Below, one piece after another: positions 49,130-60,041 of a stretch of DNA of 64,000 bases. Made by a program: the position numbers and the translations under genes. Source of the DNA: Microvelia longipes (lineage: Eukaryota; Arthropoda; Insecta; Hemiptera; Veliidae); the NCBI GenBank assembly GCA_018340805.1, contig JACMZG010001913.1, positions 39,352,115 to 39,416,114 on the forward strand, read 5' to 3'. The notes under the pieces were generated by a model. It had not been told where the DNA came from and did not search any database. It saw only the letters and a list, made by a program, of their open reading frames with translations. Every line of letters begins with the position of its first letter. The first letter of the stretch is position 1.

Positions 49130-49490
49130 ACGAAAATTGAACTAATACTAATAATGAGATAAAACTTGGCACATATCTTAGTCTGATACGTGCGTCCTAA
49201 ATGTCAAATTGATCGCAACATTTTTTCGCGTTTTATAATACATCGAAGTTTTTGGTGAGTAATTATTGCGGATTAATAAAGTCACTGATTTTTGTACAAA
49301 GTTTCAACTCTCTAGCAGTGGGAGCTATGATGATAAGAGACACAAACACACACACATACATACAGACCGACAACTGTGTGAGCCCTTAAAAACACCAGAA
49401 ACGGAAATTCCGGTGACATCCCGGATTGTTTCCCGATTTTTTTGCAAACATAGTATTTTTGATCTATATACCTATAGTATAAAAGTTCTA
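49130..49490 (-). mobile_element. 5S-like repeat family, distal fragment
   Basis: It holds the leader complement (ATGAGATAAAACTTGGCACA), CTGATTTTTGTACAAAGTTT, a (CA) run and the GCAAACATAGTATTTTTGAT end. The 5S-like part and 3' end are missing. Confidence 0.7.
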
Positions 49491-49664
49491 TAAAAATGTT
49501 TTAAATAAAAGTTGTAATACTCAAGAAAACCAACTTTTTTATTTCGTATTTTTTTTTACCAACAATGCTTAATTTTTAAGATGCAGCCACCTTCTGCCTC
49601 TAAACTAGAGTTCTAGTAGTTTCAGTCCCTCTTCCGTAATATACATTATGACATGGTGACACAC

Positions 49665-49720
49665 CAAATATTATCTTAGATGGTACGCGGCGACAAACTA
49701 TTTGAGAACCCCTGCTCAAC
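49665..49720 (-). mobile_element. hAT-like terminal sequence
   Basis: On the - strand CAGGGGTTCTCAAATAGTTT with GTCGCCGCGTACCA is typical of hAT ends with a following conserved subterminal part. It may pair with an end outside the recognised region. Confidence 0.55.
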
Positions 49721-49749
49721 TCTGTCGTCCTGTAAATCCAATGACCAGT

Positions 49750-50710
49750 AGCGGACTGAGCAAAAAAGGTCCGATGAGGGTTTGGCCTAAAAGGGCCAAC
49801 CTACATCTACAGGGGACCAATAGTGGTGGGGAGATGGAAGGTTTCTTATATTGGCTTCTAAGTAGAGGGGTCTACTATTAACAAAAGTATTAATCATTAT
49901 TTTAATTTATTTAATTTAATATTTAATCAAATTAAATCAAATGGAATCATTTTATTTACATAAATAAAAATAAACTTGAGTTAATATATATGTAAGTATA
50001 AAATAAACTTAAGTAAAATTACTACCATACTCTAAATAAAACTTAAGTTTAGTTCATACACCATTTCATTTTTAATCTCTAAGGCCCTTTTGCACTACTT
50101 TAGAGCCCTGATCAAGTTTGTTAAGGGTTTTATGTGGCCCTAGAATTACGTATTGGTCTTTAAAAGGCCATTGTTTAAAGAATAGGGGCCTTAAAAGACC
50201 TAGATTTAGGTAACTAATTGACAATATTTTAAGTACTTCAAAATATCAATCTCCAGGGCCCTTTTCTGTTGCTTTAGGGCCCTGAACAAATATTTTAAGA
50301 TCCATCATTGGCCCTTGTCTTCGTATAGGGATTTTAAACGTCTAGGTATAATGAATAGAGGTCATAAAGATTTAAAATTTAGGATATATTTTTAATTACT
50401 TAAATACATTAATATTTAGGGTCTTTTTATGCTGCTACAGTACAGAGCCCTGAAAAAGTAATCTAGAGCTGTTTTGCTTAGTCTTCCGTATAGGGCCCTT
50501 CAAAATATAGGTTGAATAAATAGGGACCTTATAAAGGCACTAGATTGGAAAACTTTGTCTCTAAGAGCTCTTTAGGCCCTACCTTAGAGTATTGGGCCCC
50601 TTTGACTCTAGTGTTATGAACATTTTATATAATTACAATAAATAAATATAATGTATGTATTATAAGTTTAATAATATGTAATAATATGACGTAGACAATT
50701 ACCCTTTGGC
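49750..50710. mobile_element. Second copy of the AGCGGACTG DNA element, inverted
   Basis: It starts AGCGGACTGAGC and carries AAGTAGAGGGGTCTACTATT (related to the hairpin of 11576-11619), repeated GGGCCCT words and CTACCTTAGAGTATTGGGCC. The opposite end is decayed. The tRNA-derived SINE present in the other copy is absent. Confidence 0.7.
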
Positions 50711-51400
50711 TCCCGGAATATAAGACTTTTTTGAAGGTCTAAAACCTAATTGTCCGTCTAGAATCTAATTGCATTTCATCCAGACATACAACGTGGGAAA
50801 TTTCCGCACTCCTAAATCTGATAATAATATAATAAATATGTTACAAATCTTAGGCTTTTTCGTTTAAATATACCAATCGATGAGTAATCAGATTTGAATC
50901 GCATTCTATTATATTTTATTTATTGTATTATAAAATAGTTTTATGTTTTTTAGTTGTTGCCAATTTTTTTTTTGTTTTTTATATTTCTTTGATGTTGTTT
51001 TGTCGAGTTTTAATTGTATTTTTATAGCGGGCACTTTTGAGTTATTTAGGCAAATAGATTTTTTTTATAAATATGTAATTGTATTTTATACACAATAGGG
51101 ATAAAATGATAATAATATAATATTAAACTATTACAATATGTAACCTTGCACTTGTAGTTTTACGTACAATCGGTTATTGTTATCAGTTTATAAAATAAAT
51201 ATCTGTCTAAGAAGCGAAATTATTTTAAAAACTATGCATGCATATCCTAAACTTGCGTTGGTAGAATAATCTTTGAATTGTCAGGAATTTTTTACTTTAT
51301 TTTGGTGATCAGCTAATCACACCGTTAGATTTGTGACACAGTCAAGTCCAGTATCTAGTCTATTAGCATCAATGTCTTTTATGCTCCAACTAGATATATA
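50711..51400. other. No gene seen
   Basis: AT-rich sequence, no supported feature. Confidence 0.4.
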
Positions 51401-51419
51401 TTATTACTCAGTAGTATAT

Positions 51420-52150
51420 TATAGTAGTTATTATAGTATAATTATATCTTAAAGTATTTATATTATATCTTATTGTAGACTTATATTATATCTTAAAGTA
51501 TTAAATTATATCTTATAGTAGACTGATATTATATCTATATCTTATATTATACTTATATCTTAAAGTATTTATATTTTATCTTATTGTAGACTTATATTTT
51601 ATCTTATAATAGACTTATATTATATCTAAAAGTATTAAATTATATCTTATAGTATGCTTATATCTTTTTTTAAACAAATGTCTTTATTTATTTAATTAAT
51701 ATACAAAGTAAGTATGAAAATTATACATCTTAAATCCTGAAATAAAAATTAGTTACACAAGTCATTTTAGGTACAACTGTATCTGAAAGTATTTGTATTA
51801 AATCTTATAGTATAAATATTATATCTTATAGTTGACACATTATATCTTATATGTATTAATATTATATCTTATAGTTGACATATTATATCTTATAGTATTA
51901 ATATTATATCTTATAGTAGACCTATATTATATCTTATAGTAGACCTATATTATATCTTATAGTACTTATATTTTATCTTATAGTTTTTTTTTTCTCTCTC
52001 TCTCTTCAATAAAGAAGATATATTATTTCCTGCATGTACCGTCGTGACGACATAACATTCATGATCAATCTTCATCGTATGTTATTGTGTATATATCTTA
52101 TAGTAGACTTATACTATATCTTATAGTATACTTTCTTTATCTTTATAGTA
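51420..52150 (+). repeat. TTATATCTTATAGTAGAC minisatellite, twice interrupted
   Basis: Units of about 18-22 bp (TATTATATCTTATAGTAGAC) fill 51420-51660, 51780-51985 and 52085-52150. Two foreign segments interrupt the array at about 51662-51780 (starts T-rich, contains CTTTATTTATTTAATTAATA) and 51985-52085 (starts T8, CTCTCTCTCTC). Confidence 0.88.
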
Positions 52151-53697
52151 GACCTCACCCCTACATTACTCCATGATCCTTAGCTCATTTTTATCTTCGA
52201 AAATTCGCTAAAACAATGTGTTAAAAAGCTGCTTTTATTCTATGTTAAGTTTTTATTATATGCACTTGTGCACTTGACTACACCCGTTTGCTAAAAAGTT
52301 ATGTATTGTTTAAGACGAATTAATGTTATTATAATTACTCTTCATTAACAAATGCGAAAACATTACATTACATGATAAGCTCTGTATATGTTTATGGTTA
52401 TCTTGAAAACAACAATGTCTTGTGCTGCTGTTTTAGCACTAGACATTGTTTTTTTTTAAAAAAAAAAACATTAGTTTTGTTTTAAATTTATATACGATGA
52501 ATGTTACATTTCATTTTATTTTATGTCTTGAAACAATAATGACTGACATATATTTCGTGTTAGTGTTTATGTTTCGAAGCTGAGCCAATACAATCCAACC
52601 AGACTAAGTGTTATTGATTATTATTGTTTTCTTATCATTGATAATAATGCAAATAAATCATTAATTTAACAGTGTTATTATACGTTTAGACCAATAAATA
52701 TTTAGTGAACTAAGAACCCTCAGAGGGTTTACGTAGACATTTAATCTGTAGATTCTGTTGACGTTTTTAATATCACGATTTCTCGCGTTGGAGATTTTTC
52801 AAATATTTTCAAAATTTAAATATTTGAAGAAGTAAAAATAAAGTATTATTGTGATCTCTGGAAAAACTTTTGATTGACGTCAAATAAGAAGATTTTTTAA
52901 CATTTTTGACATCGCGATTTTTTGCGTTCAATACTTTTAAAATATTTTTAGCTTGTGAACATTTTAAGAAATCAAAATAAATTGTATATATTGTATTATG
53001 TTTTATGATAAAACATAAACTTTTTATTGACACCAAATTAAAACATTTTTTAACGTTCTTGACATCGCGATTTTTCGCGTTCGATATTTTTGTAACTTTT
53101 CATTACTTATTTAATACTAATTATTATTTAAACTGTATGTTTTGTTGTGTAATTCATTGATTCTTTCGACATTTATCTTTTCAAAGAAGTTCTGTTTTGT
53201 TCAAGGAAGGGTTTGTACAATTTACGACGGGGGTGTTTGAGTCCTGACCAGTATTTTTGAATATTTAGTGTCAGTGAAATTAAACTTATAGAGACATTGA
53301 TTATTGTTGTACATAAGTGTAAATCATAAACATCATAATATTATTATTGAAATCAAAATTTTGACTTGATGTTGATACAGATTGTATTTGTAAACAACCT
53401 GTTGGTTCTGATTTGTTCAACATTTCCGTGTGTTTTTTAAAAGAATAACTGATATAATTATTCTTGTGATACAATTTTGGGTAGATAAATCCTATTTACT
53501 ACTTATTTAATTTTTGTGAAAACTGTTACATTTTTTCGTTTTTAGTCTAATTATTACAAAAGCAGTATGAAAAATTATTTAATGATTTAATGATCAATTA
53601 TAAATATTAATAAGTAATTATCTAAAACTCGTTGTAAATATGGGTTAAATTACTTCGTTTTTCAATACCGCTGACTTTACTTAACTTTTTGCTTGGA
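52151..53697. other. No gene; TTTTTAACGTT.TTGACATCGCGATTTTT repeated
   Basis: At about 52760, 52897 and 53048 the sequence (ACGTTT/CATTTT/CGTTCT)TGACATCGCGATTTTT-like with TTCGCGTT... following recurs at 140-150-bp spacing, a three-unit degenerate tandem. The rest is AT-rich. Confidence 0.65.
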
Positions 53698-54001
53698 ATG
53701 GATAACTTGAAACTGATAGGCAGTGGACTGACGGTAGCCAGTATTTTGATATCGAAATATATCGACGATTTACTTTCGAAACAATCCGGCGATTGTGTTC
53801 AATCTTCCAGTGATGCGAAGAGAATAAGTTCCCGAAATAGGAGACAGTCAAAGCTGGATGAAAAGGGTTCAGGACGAGATGAAAATTTGGAAATGAGTTT
53901 ACTCTTGTATGAGAGTAAAATTTCCGATAGATGGAGGATACGGAGCAAATTTCGGTTTGTCTATTTTAATACTACTTTTGAGAGACTTATTCCTATGAAG
54001 A
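53698..54001 (+). pseudogene. Open frame of unknown origin cut by the LTR retrotransposon
   Basis: An ATG at 53698 opens MDNLKLIGSGLTVASILISK and then a Ser/Arg/Lys-rich stretch. The frame stays open for about 100 codons, until the GAAGA target site (53997-54001) where the LTR retrotransposon begins. Beyond that the frame reads into the LTR and stops at 54063, so the last ~20 residues are transposon. Past the other end of the transposon the original frame would stop within a few codons. I do not recognise the protein. It could be a first exon, a fragment of an older repeat, or a chance frame; it is long for DNA this AT-rich. A weak donor-like GTAAAA sits at 53915. Confidence 0.3.
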
Positions 54002-54158
54002 TGTCAGAGATCTTAATAGTGCTATTAATACTTAATAATAACATTAAACATATTCCAACATAACTTTAATCAGATTACATGAATACAATAAACATGATAC
54101 AATGATATTTATAAATCATAATAAACAATCCTAGGTAACCATGGCAACTCTCCTAACA
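54002..54158 (-). repeat. 3' LTR of the retrotransposon
   Basis: This 157-bp terminal repeat has TG...CA ends. It is identical to the copy at 59885-60041. The purine tract lies immediately to its right on the + strand, and the target duplication GAAGA lies immediately to its left. Confidence 0.93.
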
Positions 54159-54170
54159 TCCCCCTTACCT
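54159..54170 (-). other. Polypurine tract of the LTR retrotransposon
   Basis: On the - strand the sequence directly before the 3' LTR is AGGTAAGGGGGA, a purine-rich run in the position where plus-strand priming occurs in LTR retrotransposons. Confidence 0.75.
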
Positions 54171-54195
54171 AAGATAGTAGAAACTAAGTATATGA

Positions 54196-54318
54196 CTAGG
54201 TAGGCTTATACCGATCAGGAGGTTTAAGAGTCGACCTGTCTCTTAAATTATAACGAGTGGGCCCGCCCACTCTCGGCGCCTTCGGCGCCAGTCCCTCTCT
54301 ATAAATATTAAAGTTGTG
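54196..54318 (-). pseudogene. C-terminal tail of retrotransposon pol
   Basis: The last residues before the stop at 54196 read YNLRDRSTLKPPDRYKPT. A basic, proline-containing tail of this kind (R-x-R-...-KPPDR-) is typical of the end of Ty3/gypsy pol after the integrase. The tail lies just inside the purine tract and 3' LTR, as expected. The reading frame is the same as that of the integrase segment at 58851 if the DNA between 54321 and 58840 is left out. Confidence 0.65.
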
Positions 54319-54430
54319 CATGCGCCTTCGGCGCAGTATATGACGGCTGCAGCTTCGCTGCAGCCACATGTAAACAATAATATATAAGACTGCGCCTTTG
54401 GCGCAGCCTTGCAGCTGCAGCTTAACTGCA
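54275..54430. repeat. Cluster of short GC-rich hairpins
   Basis: Five inverted repeats follow each other in an AT-rich setting. They are GGCGCC-TTC-GGCGCC (54275-54289), TGCGCC-TTC-GGCGCA (54321-54335), a CTGCAG-based one near 54344-54364, TGCGCC-TTT-GGCGCA (about 54392-54406) and another CTGCAG-based one near 54410-54430. They resemble one another and look like a small family of hairpin units. Confidence 0.7.
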
Positions 54431-54599
54431 GTCATGAGTGCACACAAATGCATAGGATAAATATTCAATTGTACAATATTCAATTCAAAGATAATTATTC
54501 AGAATTGTAAAATCATACGTTACCAAAGTAGATTCAACATCATTCATTACTTTAATATATAAAAAGTCATAATTAAAGCATTGAATAAAAAAAATATGG

Positions 54600-56756
54600 A
54601 ATAACATCCTTGGCTCGCTTCGCTCGCCTTTGTATGTTTATTTATCAAACCTATCATAAATACTTAATGATAATATTAAAATAATATCCTTGGGCTCGCT
54701 TCGCTCGCCTATGTTTATTTTCAAAAATTAAAGCATAATATAAAATAATATCCTTGGGCTCGCTTCGCAATAACATAGAATATAATAATAAATATAAAAT
54801 AAAACCTTGGCTCGCTTCGCTCGCCTTAATGTGTTTTTTATCAGTACCTAAATTAAAGCATTTAATAAAATAAATATAAAATAATATCCTTGGGCTCGCT
54901 TCGCTCGCCTTTGTGTGTTTATATATCAACACCTAACATAGAATATAAATAAAATATAAAAATAAACCCTTGGGCTCGCTTCGCTCGCCTTTATGTGTTT
55001 ATTTATCAGCCCCTAAATTAAAGATTGAATAAAAAAAATAAAAATAATATCCTTGGGCTCGCTCGCTCGCCTTGTTGTGTTTATATATCACATCTAACAT
55101 TAAAATACTTAATGATAAATATAAAATAATATCCTTGGGCTCGCTTCGCTCGCCTTTATGTGTTTATTTATCAGTACCTAAATTAAGCATAAAAAAAAAT
55201 ATAAATAATATTCTTGGGCTCGCTTCGCTCGCCTTTGTGTGTTTATATATCAACACCTAACATAGAATATATAATAATAAATATAAAATAAAAACCTTGG
55301 GCTCGCTTCGTTCGCCATAATGTGTTTATTTATCAGTACCTAAATTAAAGCATTTAATAAAATAAATATAAAATAATATCCTTGGCTCGCTTCACTCGCC
55401 TTTGTATGTTATTTATCAACACCTATCATAAAATACTTAATGATAAATATAAAATAATCCTTGGGCTCGCTTCGCTCGCCTTTATGTGTTTATTTATCAG
55501 TACCTAAATTAAAAGCATTAAAAAAAATATAAAAATAATCCTTGGGCTCGCTTCGCTCGCCTTTGTGTGTTTATATATCAACACCTAACATAGAATATAT
55601 AATAATAATATAAAATAAAAACCCTTGGGCTCGCTTCGCTCGCCTTAATGTGTTTATTTATCAGTACCTAAATTAAAGCATTTAATAAAATAAATATAAA
55701 ATAATATCCTTGGGCTCGCTTCGCTCGCCTTTGTGTGTTTATATATCAACACCTAACATAGAATATAAATAAATATAAAATAAACCCTTGGGCTCGCTTC
55801 GCTCGCCTTTATGTGTTTATTTATCAGCCCCTAAATTAAAGCATGAATAAAAAAATATAAAAAATATCCTTGGCTCGCTTCGCTCGCCTTGTGTGTTTAT
55901 ATATCAACATCTAACATTAGAATACTTAATGATAAATATAAAATAATATCCTTGGGCTCGCTTCGCTCGCCTTTATGTGTTTATTTATCAGTACCTAAAT
56001 TAAAGCATTAAAAAAAATATAAATATCCTTGGGCTCGCTTCGCTCGCCTTTGTGTGTTTATATATCAAACACTAACATAGAATATATAATAATAAATATA
56101 AAATAAAAACCCTTGGCTCGCTTCGCTCGCCTTAATGTGTTTATTATCAGTACCTAAATTAAAGCATTTAATAAAATAAATATAAAATAATATCCTTGGG
56201 CTCGCTCGCTCGCCTTTGTGGCAACACCTAAATAGAATATAAAATAAATAAAATAAACCCTTGGGCTCGCTTCGCTCGCCTTTATGTGTTTATTTATCAG
56301 CCCCTAAATTAAAGCATTGAATAAAAAAAATATAAAAAAATCCTTGGGCTCGCTTCGCTCGCCTTTGTGTGTTAATATATCAACATTAACATAGAATACT
56401 TAATGATAAAATAAAATAATATCCTTGGCTCGCTTCGCTCGCCTTTATGTGTTTTTATCACCTAATTAAAGCATTAAAAAAATATAAAAAATATCCTTGG
56501 GCTCGCTTCGCTCGCCTTTGTGTGTTTATATATCAACACCTAACATAGAATATATAAAAATATAAAATAAAAACCCCCTCGCTTCGCTCGCCTTAATGTG
56601 TTTATTTATCAGTACCTAAATTAAAGCATTTAATAAAATAAATATAAAAAATATCCTTGGGCTCGCTTCGCTCGCCTTTGTGTGTTAATATCAACACCTA
56701 ACATAGAATATAAATAAATATAAAATAAAACCCTTGGCTCGCTTCGCTCGCCTTTA
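54600..56756 (+). repeat. Minisatellite, ~80-bp units with a GGCTCGCTTCGCTCGCC core
   Basis: About 27 units of roughly 75-85 bp each carry the GC-rich core CCTTGGGCTCGCTTCGCTCG. The AT-rich linkers alternate between two main types. One has ATGTGTTTATTTATCAG and CCTAAATTAAAGCAT; the other has GTGTGTTTATATATCAAC and CCTAACATAGAATA. The linkers therefore form a higher-order repeat of two to four units. The core is nearly constant, while linkers vary by small deletions. Small frames in the array are artefacts of the repeat. Confidence 0.95.
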
Positions 56757-58840
56757 TTGTAACTAAACTTGTAGGAAAAAGACTTTGAAATAAAAGTTGT
56801 TCAGATAGCCGATACAAACAGTTAGAGACTATTTTACTCTAATATCTTTATAAATAGCTGAGATAGACCCCATTAAAGTTTTGATATAAAATCCAAGATG
56901 GCGGCCAAGCCGGAAATGGCAAAAATATTTCCCTCGACAGATTTTTAGTCCTGGTCAATGCCCAAAGAATGGCTATCTCAGAAATACAATTTTCAAACAT
57001 TTTAGTTCCTTAAGTATAGCCGGTTTCCGCCAAAAATAAAAAAATTCCCGCCATTTGATCAAGTTTAAAATATTGCTACTACACCCAGAATATTGTTGAC
57101 TATTTAAAACGGCTAAAAGTTAAATTCTAAGTAGTGTCACAAAAACGCCTTTGCTGACCGGCGTAAACACCTCTTTAAAAATGGCTCAAAAGTCATGTTA
57201 AAAAATTCTGGCGGGAAAACGAAAAATTTTGAAAAACTTTTATTTATCGGTCCTTTTAGATCACGTGACGCCTCAAATTACGTATTTTGTCCCAACTCTC
57301 TACCACCAACCGGAACGGAGTTATAGCGGTTTGAAAGTTAGTGACCCCATAAACGATATCAATAGTACATGGCACAAAATTGTTACCCACTGCAATAGGT
57401 AGATAATTAAAAGTACTAACTCCGTGTAATTTAATTTTTTTCTCTATTTCTAATATTTTGCCTTCCACAGAGTCTCGAAAATCCGAAAAATCGCCGCCAT
57501 CTCTATTTTGCCATATAAATGCCAGGATGGCGGACCGTGGCATATGGCAAGTATTTTTTTCCATAAACTACACTAAATAGAAAAACTAATGCAAGTTGTC
57601 CGGTTCAATTATCTCAAATAGAAACCGAGATATGATTTTTGAAATTTCGAACGTTTTCTACCGGAAATTTTATTATGGCGCCTAACCGGAAATTTTAAGA
57701 CAAAGAAATTTTAGGATATTGTAACCAACCGATGTACCAACAAAACCGCATTAAAAAACGCACCGATTTCGGAATTTTTTTTCACACTTATGTAATTTTC
57801 AAAAGACTTGAACCCGAAAGTATCAAAACCGGAAATGCCAGCGTTATGATTGTCCGTTCCGAAAATGCCAACCTATCGACTAAACAACCGCACCGGTTTC
57901 AAAAAGATCGGTTAAAACGCCTACATCCAACGGCTATATCACATTTGCGTGTCGGTCCTAAAATTTTGAACTTAAATTATCCGAAAATTTTTCGACTTTG
58001 GAAACTTATATCTCGGAAACGAAACATAGCTAAGAAACGGAACCGGGGTGGATCGATAGGCCCTTTTGTGCACTAAATACCCCAAAAAGCCCGATTTCGA
58101 AATCTCAATTTTAAGCTACTTTCCGGCGGAAAAACTAAAAAAGTCCAAACGTCGAAAATCGAAATTTCTTTATAGCGCCGCCCCCGGGGGCCGTAGGCGA
58201 AAATTCTACGGATAAAAGTTGTAGCCCATCCCCGAAATAGGGGGGGTCGCCCATAACAACGGAAGCGCTAGCTCCAACCCTTGACCCGGAAAAACGTTGT
58301 CAAAGTTTGTCAAAATCTAGAAAAACTTCAAACCGGATTTTCTGGTATACCGGAAAACATTTTCATACCCTTGTCGCGGACTTTTTTATTCACCCGGAGT
58401 AGCTGAATCGAACGTCACTTTTCCGGTTTAAATACGACGTTTCCCCGCGGCTCGGCACGTAATCGAAAATCCGGAGTCTGGACCGGTTTTTTTACGTTGA
58501 CGGGGTCACTATCAGAGATAGACCCCTAGTGTCAGCGGGGACGTCCCTTCATTTTCCGTCATATACACGACCCAATTTGAATTTTCCGGATCGAACGACT
58601 TTTGCAATTTAAACTCGATTTCCTTAAATTTCCGTAAAGTTACCTCCACTTCCGGTGCTCACCGGAAAGCCGAAATTCGGCCGGAAAGCCATGAAATAGT
58701 AATTTTCGGAAAATTCAGAGTCTCCGGAAGAGAACGCACCCGGTCCCGACCCGCTACGACAAAAATACGCTGAGAAATCGCTCGCCGGAAAAAAAACGTC
58801 GGAAAACACCAAAAGCGCTATGTGAAAAAGTAGGGAGTAA
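56757..58840. other. Unidentified, CCGGAAA-rich part of the nested insert
   Basis: This stretch is richer in GC than its surroundings and full of CCGGAAA/TTTCCGG words on both strands. Frames of about 100 codons exist (57256-57564 on -, 57732-58076 on +). They overlap this word-rich sequence and show no domain I recognise, so I do not call them genes. A run around 58190-58260 is strongly GC-rich. Confidence 0.5.
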
Positions 58841-58850
58841 TGTGCACCAC

Positions 58851-59735
58851 TTAATTGTTGTAGACGACAGGAATACCATTATCCTTACACCCATTTCCGT
58901 CATCTCTTCCTACAACAGAGTTACATGCACTAAATGACCTATCTGGTGTTGTGGGCACTAATCTGATATGTTCTCTATTCCGTCTATAACATGATCCTGA
59001 GCTATTCTGAACAACATATGAGCGTGGTGAACTATGCTTATCAGTTACTGTACCCTTTTCCCACTTTTCCTTACTGCTACCTGATCTAAACAAAACTTTA
59101 TCTCCTACTCTTGCTGGTGGCAAATCCTTAGCATTACGGTCATAAAATCGCTTTTGTTCTTCCTGTTTTTGTTTTAATTTCAAACGAACATCTTCAGGTT
59201 TATTATGTTTTGGTCTCAAGAGTTTACTTAAAGTTGGTATTTTATCTTTTAACCTACGACTGAACAAGAGTTGAGCGGGAGACAGACATAAACTCACAAG
59301 TGGAGTGTTTCTATAAGCTAGCAGTTGGTTGTTAATTGTTTGAATGTTTCCTTGAGACTTTTTTAAAATTAGTTTGCATATTCCTACTGCCTTTTCAGCT
59401 TGCCCATTGCTTCTAGGGTAATGAGGACTGGAGGTTATATGAGTAGCATTTATAGATTCCAGGTATGCTTGAAACTGGTGGCTCTTAAAAGGTGAATTAT
59501 CAGATATGATGACATCAGGATATCCATGTACTGCAAATACTCCGCTCAAAGCGTCAATAATGGAGTTAATGGATTTAGATTTTAATGTAGTCATTTCTAT
59601 CCATTTAGAATAGTAATCAACAATTACTAGGTATGACTTACCACCATATTCCATTACATCCATGCCTAATTTCTCCCATGGGCGGTTTGGGATATCATGA
59701 GACTTCAGACAAATTAGGAGCTGAGAAATCTAAGA
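58851..59735 (-). pseudogene. Partial integrase of a Ty3/gypsy-type retrotransposon
   Basis: The frame starts inside the domain: about 20 residues upstream of the first Met (59663) are in frame and read SHDIPNRPWEKLG. That is the linker before the catalytic core, so the N-terminal HHCC zinc finger is missing. The core shows the first Asp in MDVMEYGGKSYLVIVDYYSK, the second in ISDNSPF, and the catalytic Glu in SNGQAEKAV, in DD35E order. A C-terminal stretch with RVGDKVLFRSG and a following basic region fits the GPY/F-like end. The frame stops at 58851, before the pol tail at 54318. Integrase inserts retrotransposon cDNA into the chromosome; this copy cannot be active alone because protease, RT and the zinc finger are absent. 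Confidence 0.92.
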
Positions 59736-59875
59736 TATTTGGGGTTCTATAGCAATCCATTATCTTTAACTAATATCTGTCAATATATTTTCAAAACATT
59801 CATCAATTTTTAGTTTAATATATCATTAACTTTATTTTGTTTGATATAAACATTAAAACAACAAAAAAATCTTAC

Positions 59876-59884
59876 CTGACACCA
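59876..59884 (-). other. Primer-binding site, tRNA-Leu type
   Basis: Directly after the 5' LTR (read on the - strand) comes TGGTGTCAG. This is complementary to a tRNA 3' end of the form CTGACACCA, as in leucine tRNAs. Contact with the LTR end is exact. Confidence 0.8.
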
Positions 59885-60041
59885 TGTCAGAGATCTTAAT
59901 AGTGCTATTAATACTTAATAATAACATTAAACATATTCCAACATAACTTTAATCAGATTACATGAATACAATAAACATGATACAATGATATTTATAAATC
60001 ATAATAAACAATCCTAGGTAACCATGGCAACTCTCCTAACA
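59885..60041 (-). repeat. 5' LTR of the retrotransposon
   Basis: This 157-bp terminal repeat is identical to 54002-54158. On the - strand it starts TGTTAGGAGAG and ends CTCTGACA. The target duplication GAAGA follows at 60042-60046. Confidence 0.93.

Larger units (their letters stand above)
54321..58840. mobile_element. Unclassified 4.5-kb insert inside the LTR retrotransposon
   Basis: The hexamer TGTGCA occurs at 54315-54320 and again at 58841-58846. Removing the DNA between them joins the integrase segment to the pol tail in the same frame, apart from one TAA at 58851. This suggests an insertion with a 6-bp target duplication. The insert has subterminal hairpins at its left end, then a 2.1-kb minisatellite, then a 2.1-kb stretch rich in CCGGAAA-like words. 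I see no terminal inverted repeat, transposase or reverse transcriptase. A hairpin like those at the left end (54275-54289) lies just outside the proposed boundary, so the left edge may be wrong. Confidence 0.5.
54002..60041 (-). mobile_element. LTR retrotransposon, Ty3/gypsy-type, internally deleted and with a nested insert
   Basis: Two direct repeats of 157 bp bound this element. Each starts TGTCAGAG and ends CTCCTAACA, and they are identical by eye. The 5-bp sequence GAAGA sits outside both ends (53997-54001 and 60042-60046), as expected for a target-site duplication. Read on the - strand, the 5' LTR is followed at once by TGGTGTCAG, a primer-binding site for tRNA-Leu. A purine tract (AGGTAAGGGGGA) precedes the 3' LTR. 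The only coding remains are an integrase segment (58851-59735) and a pol C-terminal tail (54196-54318). Gag, protease, reverse transcriptase and RNase H are missing. Identical LTRs point to a recent insertion. Without the nested insert the element is about 1.5 kb, a non-autonomous deletion derivative. Confidence 0.93.

Noticed and set aside
54654..55260. Frames with repeated KASEAS/LGSLRSPLCVYL-type peptides
   Set aside because: Direct translation of the ~80-bp minisatellite units.
57256..58076. Frames of 102 and 114 codons in the nested insert
   Set aside because: Full of CCGGAAA-word translations, with no recognised domain; kept only as part of the insert.
54321..58840. Helitron or cut-and-paste DNA transposon
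   Set aside because: No TC...CTRRT ends, no terminal inverted repeats and no Rep/helicase or transposase; left unclassified.
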